This document shows, one piece after another, positions 37,913-46,342 of a DNA stretch of 64,000 nucleotides. The stretch lies in contig NZ_AP019781.1 in the NCBI RefSeq assembly GCF_019669965.1, positions 1,613,092 through 1,677,091 on the forward strand, given 5' to 3'. The translations under genes were made by a program, and so were the position numbers. This stretch comes from Methanoculleus chikugoensis (GTDB taxonomy: Archaea > Halobacteriota > Methanomicrobia > Methanomicrobiales > Methanoculleaceae). Below the pieces are notes generated by a model. That model did not search any database and was not told the DNA's origin. It worked only from the letters and a program-made list of their open reading frames with translations. Each line of letters starts with the position of its first letter. The stretch's first letter is position 1.

Positions 37913-38010
37913 GGCGATGCCCCCTACGGGACATCGCTGGAGAAGATCGAAGGTCTTGGACTTGCGATGGACGGAACGTCCGGAGCACGAGCACCGCTAG
38001 GTGCGCAGCC
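37913..38010 (+). repeat. Hairpin-linker module beside copy C
   Basis: GGAG, AAGATC-gaa-GGTCTT (37943-37957), TTGCGATG, GGACG-gaa-CGTCC (37969-37981), GGAGCACGA, GCACC-gcta-GGTGC (37991-38004). Same order as copies D and F with different stems. Confidence 0.6.
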
Positions 38011-38120
38011 CAGTGGAAAGCCGTGCTCCTGAGCACCCCTGATTGCGGCCATCTGGAGCAAACAGGGGGTTTCAACAAGGCCGAACTAACTTTCTTCAAC
38101 GATTGGACGTGAATAATAGA

Positions 38121-38205
38121 CGCCGGGAGGGAGATTTGAACTCCCGAGGTGCCAGGCACCAGTGGCTTTCAAGGCCACCGCCTTCCCGGACTAGACTATC
38201 CCGGC
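38121..38205 (-). tRNA. tRNA-Ser (anticodon TGA)
   Basis: The minus strand folds as a serine tRNA: acceptor GCCGGGA pairs with TCCCGGC, discriminator G, anticodon stem-loop GGCCTTGAAAGCC with TGA at 38169-38171, a long variable arm, and T-loop GTTCAAATC. 85 bases; 3' CCA not encoded. Confidence 0.95.
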
Positions 38206-38244
38206 TCGCCTTAACCTATTGGTCACCGGACAAAAAAAGGTTGT

Positions 38245-39330
38245 TCATCCCCTGCGCGCGAAGACAACGGCAAGAAGCGCGAGGAGTGCGAGAGCAGCAG
38301 GGAGCGGCGCGGCCTGCGCAGGGGTGGGGGTCGCGTCCCCGAAGAGACCGGGCGCGGTCTGGCTTACCCGGACTGCGTCGGCGTTCGAGGCCGAGACCTG
38401 CACTGTGCCGCTGTCGTTGTAACTCATGGGATAGACCTTGACATAAACCAGGCCGCCCCGTGCGGCAACCTCCACGGTCTCAGGCTCGAGCATGCCCTTG
38501 TTGTTGACTTTATGGAGATTTCCATCCTCATCGACGTACTCGACCACCCAGTCGATCCCGGCCGAGGTCACGATCTTCACCGTGCCGCTTCTGGTGTCGA
38601 CCTCGAAGTAGGCCGGGGCGGCCCGGCCGGCGGGGGAACTCGCGGAGATCATCGCCTCCGTCGGCGTCGGACCGGGTGTCCCTGCTACCACGAATACGGC
38701 GTCGCCGATGTAGCCTTTGGTATCGGAGAAGGTGACCTCGTACGAGCCTCCTTCGGAGATGGGCACCTCAACGGAGAACGCTCCGTTCTTGTCGGTCGCC
38801 ACGTACTTCGGCCCGTAGACGATAAAGCCGTCGCGTTCGACCCGAACCTGTACGCCTGCGTCACCGAGATCCGCGATCGAACCCCGGAGGTCGAGCGTGC
38901 CGTCGAAGTCCTGGTTGCCCGGAGAGTTGATCTTGAGACTCCCGGACCGGTCGACCAGATTGACGATCTGCTGTTTCTTCGAACTGCTTCCAAAGGTAGA
39001 GAGCGTGGGATCGACGATCTCAATCGAGTACTGCCCCGGTTCGAGGCCGTCCGTCTCGAACGTCGTGGAGAACGACCCGTCATTCTGGACGGTGATAATC
39101 TTTCGTTCAATCTCGTGTTTCATATACTGGGCACGATACAGTATAATCTCCGTGCTGAACCCGGGATTGATCGTTGGTTTGGGAAGTCCCTCCACGATCG
39201 TGGTACCGGTAATTTCGAGTGTATCGCCGATGTACACCGTCTGCGGGGCACTGAATGAGATATATGCGGCCGATGCCGTACCGACGAGCATCATCGCGGC
39301 GATGATCGTCAGCCATGCGATCCTTTTCAT
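38245..39330 (-). CDS. Exported surface protein with C-terminal membrane anchor
   Basis: A 361-residue protein: signal peptide (MKRIAWLTIIAAMMLVGTA), an MEMO/S-layer-like series of beta domains (TVYIGDTLEITGTTIVEG, LEPGQYSIEIVDP, GSYEVTF), a Pro/Thr-rich stretch and a C-terminal hydrophobic helix ending in ARRG (PLPAALALLALLAVVFA). That tail resembles sorting or anchor signals of methanogen S-layer proteins. Likely a cell-surface protein; beta repeats may bind ligands or glycans. Start is ATG 39330. Confidence 0.8.
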   Translation of the reverse strand: MKRIAWLTIIAAMMLVGTASAAYISFSAPQTVYIGDTLEITGTTIVEGLPKPTINPGFSTEIILYRAQYMKHEIERKIITVQNDGSFSTTFETDGLEPGQYSIEIVDPTLSTFGSSSKKQQIVNLVDRSGSLKINSPGNQDFDGTLDLRGSIADLGDAGVQVRVERDGFIVYGPKYVATDKNGAFSVEVPISEGGSYEVTFSDTKGYIGDAVFVVAGTPGPTPTEAMISASSPAGRAAPAYFEVDTRSGTVKIVTSAGIDWVVEYVDEDGNLHKVNNKGMLEPETVEVAARGGLVYVKVYPMSYNDSGTVQVSASNADAVRVSQTAPGLFGDATPTPAQAAPLPAALALLALLAVVFARRG

Positions 39331-39358
39331 ATCATTACATCCTCGAATATGAGGTATA

Positions 39359-40345
39359 ATGGTATCCAAATTAACCGAGAAGCCGCTGGCGTCCTGGCGA
39401 GGGAAAGACCGCTTTGACGGACGGATCCTCGATACCCTGACGGTTATCTTTCGAAGCGGCGGGTGCTCCTGGAACCGGTGCCGGATGTGCGGCTACCGGC
39501 ACGAGCGGTATCCCGACCTCCCGGGGGAAGAACTCGCCGAACGGATGATCCGCCAGGTCCGCTGGGTGAAAGAGAACTTCCGCGACGAGGACTACCAGGT
39601 GCTCAAGATCTTCACGTCGGGGAGTTTCTTCGACCCCGGCGAGGTTCCCCCCGCCGTCCGGCGCGCAGTCGCGGAGGCGTTCCGCGGCAAGGCCGTGATT
39701 GCCGAGACACGGCCCGAGTACGTCGAGGCCGACGCAGTCCGCGAGTTCCGGGAAGAGATCGATACCGGCGACTGGGATAAACCGCTTCACGTCGCCGTGG
39801 GCCTCGAGACCACGAACGATCTCATCCGGGAGAGGAGCATCGACAAGGGGTTCTCGTACGCCGACTTCCTCCGCGCCGCAGAGGTCGCCCACGCCGCCGG
39901 TGCGGGCATGAAGGCCTACCTGATGATGAAACCGCCGTTCCTGACCGAACGCGAGGCACGCGACGATATGATACGCTCGATCAGGGACGTCGCTCCCGTT
40001 GCGGACAGCGTCTCCATGAACCTCTGCACTGTCCAGAGCAGGACCGAGGTCGAACATCTCTGGAAGCAGCACGCATACCGGCCGCCGTACCTCTGGAGCG
40101 TCCTTGACGTGCTGATCGCCTCCCCGGTGCATATCCTCTGCGATCCTGTCGGCGGCGGACAGATGCGGGGGCCGCACAACTGCGGCGGCTGCGACCGCCC
40201 GATCGTGAAGGGGATCGCCGACTACTCGCTAACCGGCGACGTCGAACTCCTGCGTGCCCTGGCGGAGACGGAGTGCGGGTGCAAAGAAGAGTGGGAGTTC
40301 GTGCTGGATCAGGAAGAGCCGTTCTGTATGCCGCTCACCCGCTAG
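39359..40345 (+). CDS. Archaeosine biosynthesis radical SAM protein RaSEA
   Basis: A 328-residue radical SAM enzyme with an unusual cluster motif C36-X4-C41-X2-C44 (CSWNRCRMCGYRH). It converts the preQ0-lysine adduct on tRNA position 15 to archaeosine with ArcS. Strong similarity to the Elp3-like/RaSEA family is visible in FTSGSFFDPGE, ETRPEYV and DPVGGGQMRGPHNCG. GAGGTATA lies before the ATG. Stop overlaps the convergent gene by four bases (CTAG). Confidence 0.9.
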   Translation: MVSKLTEKPLASWRGKDRFDGRILDTLTVIFRSGGCSWNRCRMCGYRHERYPDLPGEELAERMIRQVRWVKENFRDEDYQVLKIFTSGSFFDPGEVPPAVRRAVAEAFRGKAVIAETRPEYVEADAVREFREEIDTGDWDKPLHVAVGLETTNDLIRERSIDKGFSYADFLRAAEVAHAAGAGMKAYLMMKPPFLTEREARDDMIRSIRDVAPVADSVSMNLCTVQSRTEVEHLWKQHAYRPPYLWSVLDVLIASPVHILCDPVGGGQMRGPHNCGGCDRPIVKGIADYSLTGDVELLRALAETECGCKEEWEFVLDQEEPFCMPLTR

Positions 40346-41571
40346 CACTTCTCCAGTTTCTCCAGCTGCTCGCAGAGCAGCGGGAGGAACGTTCCCGCAT
40401 CGCTCACGACGCCTATCGCCTGCGTCGTGCCCCTGTCCATCAGTTTCGTAACCGATGCGGGGTTGATGTCGACGCAGACGGTCTTGACGTACGAGGGGAG
40501 GCAGTTCCCGACGGCGATCGAGTGCAGAAGCGTTCCCACCATCACCACCATCCCGAGATCGTGGATATGGCAGCGCATGGTGTCCTGCGCCTCGACGACG
40601 TCCGTGATCGTGTCGGGGAGCGGGCCGTCGTCCCGGATGGAGCCAGCGAGCACGAACGGGATGCCCTTCTTCACGCACTCGTACATGATCCCGCCGGTGA
40701 CGAGCCCCTGGTCGACCGCGTTCTTGATGGAGCCCGCCCGCATGATCTCGCTGATGGCGCGGATGTGGTGCTTGTGCCCGCCGGTGACGAGCGTGCCCGT
40801 TTTGACGTTCATCCCGAGCGACGTGCCAAAGAGGTTGGACTCGATATCGTGGGTGGCGAGCGCGTTCCCCGCGAAGAGCACGTCGATGTAGCCTTCACGG
40901 ATCATCGTTGCGAGAGCGTCGGCCGCTCCGGTATGAACGATGGCGGGGCCGCCGACGAGCGCAATCTTCTCGCCTTTCCTCTTTGATCTCAGGATCTCGC
41001 GGGCGATCTTTCCGATGATCGCCTCGCTCGGCCGCTCGGACGAGACGGTCCCGTGCATGAACTCGAAGGTGCTGACTTTCCTCGGCCGCTCGGGGTAGAC
41101 CACGCGAACCCCGGTCTCGCTGACAACGACCGCATCCCCCGCCTTGATCTTCGCTATCGGGGTGCAGATCGCGCGCTTCTCCTTCTCGTCGACCACGATA
41201 TGGCAGTCCATCTCGATGCGTTCGACGGGCAGCCATTCGTCCCGGTATTTTACAAAGGTCGGGTGATTGGTGGTCGAGTAGAACCCCTTCGGCAGGATCC
41301 GGTCGCCCTCTGCCGGTACGAGGGTGACGTCGCCGATCTCGGGGGTACGCGCGCCGAGCCGGTGCAGTTCGGAGAGGATGGCGTCGAGCAGGTGATCGTC
41401 GGGCGCCGTCACGCGCAGACGTGCGTAACTGGTGTCCGTCTTCAGCTTCCCGACATTGAACGTGAGGATCTCGAATTCGCCTCCCATATCCATGATCCTG
41501 TCAAACACCAGGGTCATGACGCCCGAATCGATGATATGGCCTTCTAGCTCGATTTCCCGGCAGGATTCCAT
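40342..41571 (-). CDS. TIGR00300 family (LOR/SDH-like, ornithine cyclodeaminase type) protein
   Basis: A 409-residue protein of the archaeal TIGR00300 family: N-terminal LOR-like domain (ELEGHIIDSGVMTLVFDRI, TNHPTFVKY) and a C-terminal Rossmann-like part with GPAIVHTGAADAL, FAGNALATHDIE and GKHKHHIRAI-like segments. A related methanococcal enzyme is reported as an ornithine cyclodeaminase. The frame opens 110 codons earlier but the family start is at 41571. Confidence 0.88.
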   Translation of the reverse strand: MESCREIELEGHIIDSGVMTLVFDRIMDMGGEFEILTFNVGKLKTDTSYARLRVTAPDDHLLDAILSELHRLGARTPEIGDVTLVPAEGDRILPKGFYSTTNHPTFVKYRDEWLPVERIEMDCHIVVDEKEKRAICTPIAKIKAGDAVVVSETGVRVVYPERPRKVSTFEFMHGTVSSERPSEAIIGKIAREILRSKRKGEKIALVGGPAIVHTGAADALATMIREGYIDVLFAGNALATHDIESNLFGTSLGMNVKTGTLVTGGHKHHIRAISEIMRAGSIKNAVDQGLVTGGIMYECVKKGIPFVLAGSIRDDGPLPDTITDVVEAQDTMRCHIHDLGMVVMVGTLLHSIAVGNCLPSYVKTVCVDINPASVTKLMDRGTTQAIGVVSDAGTFLPLLCEQLEKLEKC

Positions 41572-41849
41572 GTTATAAAGATGGGTGATAGTCCGATAAT
41601 ACAGTTTCCCCGCCGGCCTCTCCCCCCAGAACACTGCCCCAGCCGCCGGTCCGTGACGATACTCTCCCGGGTGAGTGGCGGCGCGCACCGGTCCCGAGGG
41701 TGGGAAAACTTCGGCGCTCAAATTCTCTTCAGCGGGGTCGAGTGCGACAGGCGGGACGTCAGGAGACTGAGACAGTGCGGGTATTCCAGCAGCAGATGGC
41801 AGCACGGACGCGACTTTGATCGTGAGAAACCTGGAATGCTTCAAGACGT

Positions 41850-41925
41850 GAGGGAAAGCGAACGTGAGCACCGCAAGGTGCGGGGAAAGGAGTTCGAGCA
41901 CCGCCGGGTGCGAAGGAGCGTTACT
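41850..41925 (+). repeat. Hairpin-linker module, copy E
   Basis: Two tandem units: GTGAGCACC-gcaa-GGTGC (stem at 41868-41881) and GGAGTTCGAGCACC-gccg-GGTGC (41898-41911), with GGAAAGGAGTTCGAG linker between. Confidence 0.5.
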
Positions 41926-41967
41926 CCGAACTAACCTGTTCTTCGTGTTTCCGAAGCCCTATGCACT

Positions 41968-42564
41968 TCACTTCCGGCAGAGGTACTTCTGCACCAGCGC
42001 CAGTTCCTCGCGGGTGTTGACGTTGAAGGCAAGCCGTCTGTCGCGCAGGAGAAGTTGCAACTCGTCCTGTGCCGCACCGGAATCGCCCGCCGTCAGGATG
42101 TTGATCCCGGCGGGGCAGGCCGGGATACCGTCGACCGCTTCCGTGTACCGGGTGCGGCAGCCGTGCTCCTCGCAGAGGTCTCGGGGCACCCACGTCGAGC
42201 ATGCCGGCGTTCCCGCCCGGCGCCAGGCGTCCTCGACGGCGGTGACGATATCGGGCGCAAGACAGGGGAGGTCGGATACGCAGGTGAAGAAGGGCGTTCC
42301 TTCTTCCTCCAGGTCCGCCGCAGCGGCGTTGATGTCTTCGATGTAGCCGAGCCCCTCCGCTTCGTACAGGCCGACCCCCTGCGCCCGGCACCAGTTCTTG
42401 GTGAACGGCGTCCGGTACGAGGCGACCACGACCACCTCGTGGCCTGCGGCCGTGAAGGCGTCGGTGACGTAAGAGAGCATCGGCCGGCCGCAGATGGTGA
42501 CCAGGGGTTTCTCACCCATCCGGAGACGGGTACCTCGCCCCCCGGCCATGATCAGGGCAAGCAT
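41968..42564 (-). CDS. cobY: Adenosylcobinamide-phosphate guanylyltransferase
   Basis: A 198-residue nucleotidyltransferase with LALIMAGGRGTRL, GEKPLVTICGRPM and SDLPCLAP, the MobA-like GTP fold of archaeal CobY. It transfers GMP to adenosylcobinamide phosphate in the nucleotide-loop assembly of cobamides. The context of an overlapping cobD gene supports this over molybdopterin use. Start overlaps the cobD end by 13 bases. Confidence 0.85.
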   Translation of the reverse strand: MLALIMAGGRGTRLRMGEKPLVTICGRPMLSYVTDAFTAAGHEVVVVASYRTPFTKNWCRAQGVGLYEAEGLGYIEDINAAAADLEEEGTPFFTCVSDLPCLAPDIVTAVEDAWRRAGTPACSTWVPRDLCEEHGCRTRYTEAVDGIPACPAGINILTAGDSGAAQDELQLLLRDRRLAFNVNTREELALVQKYLCRK

Positions 42565-43550
42565 GCTTCGAGCGCCTCAATGAGTTGCCTGTTCTCCTCG
42601 TGGGTCCGGACGGCCACGCGGATGTGCCGGGGGAGCCCGAACGACCGGCAGTCCCGGACAAGAAGGCCGCGGGAGAGGAGCCGCCCAACGAGCACCTCCG
42701 CCTCCATCGGGACTTCAATAAGGATATAGTTCGCAGAGGGGGGCGCATAGCCGAGATTGAGAACATCCAGGCGGCTGCAGAGCCAGGCACGCTCCCGGGC
42801 AATCCGCTCCCGCGACTCCTCAAGGAGGTCGTAGTGCCGGAAAGCCTCGATCGCGAACGACTCGGCGAACGCGTTCACCGTCCAGGGAAGGCGCACCGTC
42901 TCCACCCTCTCGATGAGCTCGGGCGCGCCGAAGGCGTAGCCGAACCGGATGCCCGGCACGGCGAAGCTCTTCGTGAGGGAACGCAACAGAAAGAGGTTCT
43001 CGTGGGAGACGTCGACAACGCTCTGGGCCGGGTCGGAGAGTTCAATGAAGGCTTCGTCGAGGAAGAGGCACGCTCCCCGGCCGGCGACCCCCTCAAGCAA
43101 CCGGAGGACTTCCACCCGGGTCAGAAGTTTCCCGGTGGGGTTGTTCGGGTTGCAGAGGAACCGAACGGCAGCCCCGTTCTCATCCGCCGTACACCGGGCA
43201 CCGGCAAGCCTCACCGACACCCCGTACTCGGCAAACGTCGGCGACTCGACATAGGCGGCATCACCGGTCCCGAGCACGGCAGAACAGAACGCGCGAATCA
43301 ACTCGACGGAACCGTTGCCGACGGCGACCTCTGCGGCATCGCGCCCGAATGTTCTGCCTATTTCCTCTTTGAGCGTCACATACCGGTCGTCGGGGTAATC
43401 TTTCAGCGCCGAAACGTCCGGAATCCAGGGGATATCCGGAGGATACGGATTCACGTTAGCACTGAAATCAAGCAGCTCGCCCATCTCCCGGGTGCGGTGC
43501 CAGCGCACCCGGCCGCCATGTTCCGCCCTTTCGGGGAGATTATCTCTCAT
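42552..43550 (-). CDS. cobD: CobD-type threonine-phosphate decarboxylase / PLP aminotransferase
   Basis: A 332-residue fold-type I PLP enzyme. The Schiff-base lysine is K194 in RSLTKSFAVPG, with FLCNPNNPTG (131-140) and LDEAFIEL (164-171) as the PLP-contact motifs. In cobamide synthesis it makes (R)-1-aminopropan-2-ol phosphate. Its overlap with cobY argues for this over histidinol-phosphate aminotransferase. Confidence 0.85.
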   Translation of the reverse strand: MRDNLPERAEHGGRVRWHRTREMGELLDFSANVNPYPPDIPWIPDVSALKDYPDDRYVTLKEEIGRTFGRDAAEVAVGNGSVELIRAFCSAVLGTGDAAYVESPTFAEYGVSVRLAGARCTADENGAAVRFLCNPNNPTGKLLTRVEVLRLLEGVAGRGACLFLDEAFIELSDPAQSVVDVSHENLFLLRSLTKSFAVPGIRFGYAFGAPELIERVETVRLPWTVNAFAESFAIEAFRHYDLLEESRERIARERAWLCSRLDVLNLGYAPPSANYILIEVPMEAEVLVGRLLSRGLLVRDCRSFGLPRHIRVAVRTHEENRQLIEALEACLP

Positions 43551-43630
43551 ATTCGTGGCAACTCTTTGAGGATACGTTGTCGGCTGCTATCCATAAAACC
43601 GTTATGTCGGGCAGAATTTCATACCGATAG

Positions 43631-43640
43631 ATATATATAC
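43631..43640 (+). promoter_or_regulatory. TATA box of the RHH-ftsZ operon
   Basis: ATATATATAC about 100 bases before the regulator start, near the end of the divergent cobD promoter region. Confidence 0.5.
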
Positions 43641-43672
43641 CATCCGGATATTATTATGCCTTATCTGATGCA

Positions 43673-43733
43673 GTCAGACGAAAAGGTTACGATTGTCTGA
43701 CAAATGGCCGACAAGGGGCAGCCACATGTCAGA
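43673..43733. promoter_or_regulatory. Inverted-repeat operator candidate before the CdrS-like gene
   Basis: Three copies of a GTCAGAC-type half-site in alternating orientation: GTCAGAC at 43673, GTCTGAC at 43695, and TGTCAGA within 43722-43733. The last pair forms TCTGACAAATGG...CCACATGTCAGA with a 14-base spacer. The sites lie between TATA box and start codon, which suits autorepression by the ribbon-helix-helix protein. Confidence 0.5.
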
Positions 43734-43747
43734 TATGAGTGATTGAA

Positions 43748-43927
43748 ATGATGGATCGGATAACAATCAGATTGCCACGGCAACAGGTCGAGATGCTCGA
43801 GAGGCTGGTGGAAGCCGGCGAATTCCCCACAGTATCGGAGGCTGTGCGGTATTCGGTCAGGGCGCTTCTTGAAAGGCATGGAAACCGTGTTCTACGTGAG
43901 GCCGACCAGATTTCATTCAAAGTTTAG
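43748..43927 (+). CDS. Ribbon-helix-helix regulator, CdrS-like, ahead of ftsZ
   Basis: A 59-residue RHH protein: [20 protein letters not shown] then [16 protein letters not shown]. Its size, position directly before ftsZ and sequence type match CdrS, the haloarchaeal cell-division regulator encoded with ftsZ. The stop sits inside the ftsZ Shine-Dalgarno region. Start at ATG 43748 (43751 or GTG 43739 also possible). Confidence 0.82.
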   Translation: MMDRITIRLPRQQVEMLERLVEAGEFPTVSEAVRYSVRALLERHGNRVLREADQISFKV

Positions 43928-43938
43928 GAGGTATATTG

Positions 43939-45066
43939 ATGCAGACGATCATCAACGAAGCGTTAAGACACGCCGAACGTGAGAAGTACCTGAAGACGGA
44001 CATGGCAGATGGCGAAGATGACATCATCGGCCAGCCACGCATTGTCATCGTAGGATGCGGCGGTGCGGGCAACAACACCGTCAACCGGCTGTACCACATG
44101 CAGGTCAGCGGTGCGGAGACAATCGCGATCAACACGGACAAGCAGCACCTGGACATGATCCAGGCCGACAAGAGAGTTCTTGTCGGCAAATCGCTCACCA
44201 AAGGCCTTGGAGCCGGCGGGTTCCCCGACGTCGGCAGGCGTGCAGCCGAGATGGCCCGGCCCACCCTGGAGAACCTCCTCTGCGACGCCGACCTCGTCTT
44301 CATCACCGCAGGTATGGGCGGAGGCACCGGTACGGGCACCGCCCCGGTCGTCGCGCAGATCGCAAAGGAGCAGGGCGCCATCGTCGTCGGCATGGTCAGC
44401 TACCCCTTCCAGGTCGAGAAAGCCCGGCTTCTCCGCGCGGAAGAGGGGCTTGAACAGCTCTCGTCCGCTGCCGACTCGGTGATCGTGCTCGACAACAACC
44501 GCCTCATCAAGTACGTGCCGAACCTCCCGCTCGGCCAGGCGTTCTCGGTCATGGACCAGCTCATCGCGGAGACCGTCAAGGGCATCAGCGAGACGATCAC
44601 GGAGCCTTCTCTCATCAACATCGACTACGCCGACGTGCGTGCCATCATGAGCAAGGGAGGCGTCGCCGTGATGCTCGTCGGCGAGAGCAAGCAGCAGAAC
44701 AAAGCCGAGAGCGTCGTTCACGAGTGCCTCAACCACCCCCTGCTGGACATCGACTACCGCGGAGCAACGGGCAGCCTCATCCACATCACGGGCGGAAACG
44801 ACCTGACCCTCCAGGACGCCGAAGAGATCGCAAGCTCCCTGACCTACGAACTCGACCCCCACGCGGACGTCATCTGGGGGGCGCGGGTGAACAGCGAGTA
44901 CGAAGGAAGAGTTCGTGTCATGGCAGTCATGACCGGCGTGAAAAGTGCACAGATCCTCGGAAGCCACCGCGCCTACGAACCCGCGACCCAGCGGTCCGGC
45001 GCACCTGCCAACAGGCGCATGGCCAGGGACGCCCCGAGCGGGGGCGGCCTCATAGACTTCCTCTAA
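43939..45066 (+). CDS. ftsZ: Cell division protein FtsZ
   Basis: A 375-residue tubulin-fold GTPase that forms the division ring. [17 protein letters not shown] begins the GTP-binding domain, and the tubulin signature GGGTGTG is at 127-133. The T7 loop [11 protein letters not shown] supplies the catalytic Asp. The C-terminal tail is short and ends GGLIDFL. AGGAGGT precedes the ATG by 6 bases and overlaps the end of the RHH gene. Subtype FtsZ1 versus FtsZ2 not decided. Confidence 0.96.
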   Translation: MQTIINEALRHAEREKYLKTDMADGEDDIIGQPRIVIVGCGGAGNNTVNRLYHMQVSGAETIAINTDKQHLDMIQADKRVLVGKSLTKGLGAGGFPDVGRRAAEMARPTLENLLCDADLVFITAGMGGGTGTGTAPVVAQIAKEQGAIVVGMVSYPFQVEKARLLRAEEGLEQLSSAADSVIVLDNNRLIKYVPNLPLGQAFSVMDQLIAETVKGISETITEPSLINIDYADVRAIMSKGGVAVMLVGESKQQNKAESVVHECLNHPLLDIDYRGATGSLIHITGGNDLTLQDAEEIASSLTYELDPHADVIWGARVNSEYEGRVRVMAVMTGVKSAQILGSHRAYEPATQRSGAPANRRMARDAPSGGGLIDFL

Positions 45067-45264
45067 AATCCCCTACCCTCTATCATACCTTTCTTAAATC
45101 GGAATCGTTTCACGGAGGCGCCCTCCATGCTTCTACGAAATACTTAAGAGCACAGATGACGTTTGAATTATAGACGTTCTTGTATAATCCCTCCAGCACG
45201 GGGTGTATTGTGCAGGGCATAGATCCACCGGATCTGCGATTGCCAAAGTACCGGGGTTGAACAC
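45067..45264. other. Leader region before coiled-coil gene
   Basis: About 200 bases without a credible gene. A/T-rich pieces near 45140-45190 (ACTTAAGA, ATTATAGA, TATAAT) probably include the promoter of the next unit. Confidence 0.4.
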
Positions 45265-45423
45265 ATGAGCAGACAGATGAACGACGGTCTCGATCACCGA
45301 GTCCGGGAAGCGTCTTTTCTTGTGGTGTGGCCGCTACACGAGCCTCCGGCATCCTGCAGCACACAGGAGCGGCCTTTTGCTGGCGGGGATATGAGACAGG
45401 TACCGAATGTCGAGGATTGGTAA
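45265..45423 (+). CDS. Possible 52-residue upstream reading frame
   Basis: An ATG-started frame (MSRQMNDGLDHRVREASF...) ending VEDW-stop just 3 bases before the ATG of the coiled-coil gene. Composition is not strongly protein-like (two Cys-Ser-Thr stretch, many Pro), so it may be a short leader peptide or chance. No Shine-Dalgarno is clear. Confidence 0.25.
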   Translation: MSRQMNDGLDHRVREASFLVVWPLHEPPASCSTQERPFAGGDMRQVPNVEDW

Positions 45424-45426
45424 AGA

Positions 45427-46287
45427 ATGCTGAACGATCTGATTGAAAAGAGAAAAAAGGTCCTTGCGGAGTCTGAACAGCACAAAGACCGGCGAAACGA
45501 GCTGAACGCGCTTGCCAGCAAAAACGCCAGGGAACGCAACACGTTGAATGGCCAGACCCGCGAGTTCGTCGAGGAGGCGCAACAGCACAAGGAGCAGCGG
45601 GATAAGATCAACGAAGAAGTCCAGGCGCTGAAAGACCAGAGAAACGATTACAACGACAAGGCAAACGCGCTCTTCGAGGAGATCGAGTCCTTCAAGAGAG
45701 AGCACGGCAACCTCCAGAACCGGGGCATCAAGGAACTGCAGAAGCAGATCGAGCACCTGGAGTTCAAGCAGCAGACCGAGGTCTACAGCACCGATAAGGA
45801 ACGTGAGCTGATCGAGAAGATCAAGCAGCTCAAGGCGGCGGCGAAGGACCAGGAGGCCGAGCTCGAACAGAACAAAGAGATGCGGACGAAGCTTACCGAC
45901 GCCCGCGAGTTTCGCAGACTGGCGTCCGAGATCCACAAGGATGTCACCGAGAAGGCCGAAGCCGCACAGCAGCACCACGACCTGATGGTGGAGTCTTACA
46001 GGAAGGCCGACAAGTCCCGCGAAGAGGCCGATCAGGCCCACCAGCAGTTCGTCGAGGCCCAGGAGGCTGCGGACGAAGAGCACAAGCAGTTCATCGCCTG
46101 CCAGAAGGAGCTCCGTGACTACGACAAGGTTATCTCGGGTCTCCGGAAGAAGACCAAGAAGACCAAAGTCACCAAAGAGCAGAAGGCCGTCCGGAAAGAG
46201 GCGGAACGTGTCTTCCAGCAGTTCCGTGACGGTGAGAAGATCACCACCGACGATCTGCTCCTGCTTCAGCGTGCAAAACTCATCTAA
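45427..46287 (+). CDS. Archaeal coiled-coil protein (COG1340 type)
   Basis: A 286-residue highly charged protein that is almost all coiled coil (about 5-270): repeated Glu/Lys/Gln heptads such as EEAQQHKEQRDKINEEVQAL and KELQKQIEHLEFKQQ. No membrane segment. It belongs by appearance to the widespread archaeal COG1340 group, suspected to act in chromosome or division structure, though unproven. Encoded 360 bases after ftsZ on the same strand. A T-run follows. Confidence 0.85.
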   Translation: MLNDLIEKRKKVLAESEQHKDRRNELNALASKNARERNTLNGQTREFVEEAQQHKEQRDKINEEVQALKDQRNDYNDKANALFEEIESFKREHGNLQNRGIKELQKQIEHLEFKQQTEVYSTDKERELIEKIKQLKAAAKDQEAELEQNKEMRTKLTDAREFRRLASEIHKDVTEKAEAAQQHHDLMVESYRKADKSREEADQAHQQFVEAQEAADEEHKQFIACQKELRDYDKVISGLRKKTKKTKVTKEQKAVRKEAERVFQQFRDGEKITTDDLLLLQRAKLI

Positions 46288-46298
46288 TACTTTTTTAC
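46288..46298 (+). terminator. T-run terminator
   Basis: ACTTTTTTACC just after the coiled-coil gene stop. Confidence 0.45.
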
Positions 46299-46342
46299 CG
46301 CGCCGCAAATCATTTAATAGATCTGAGGCGATGTTCTATTGA

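Noticed and set aside
38043-38441. 132-codon plus frame across the tRNA
   Set aside because: It overlaps a clean tRNA-Ser and the end of the surface protein gene on the other strand.
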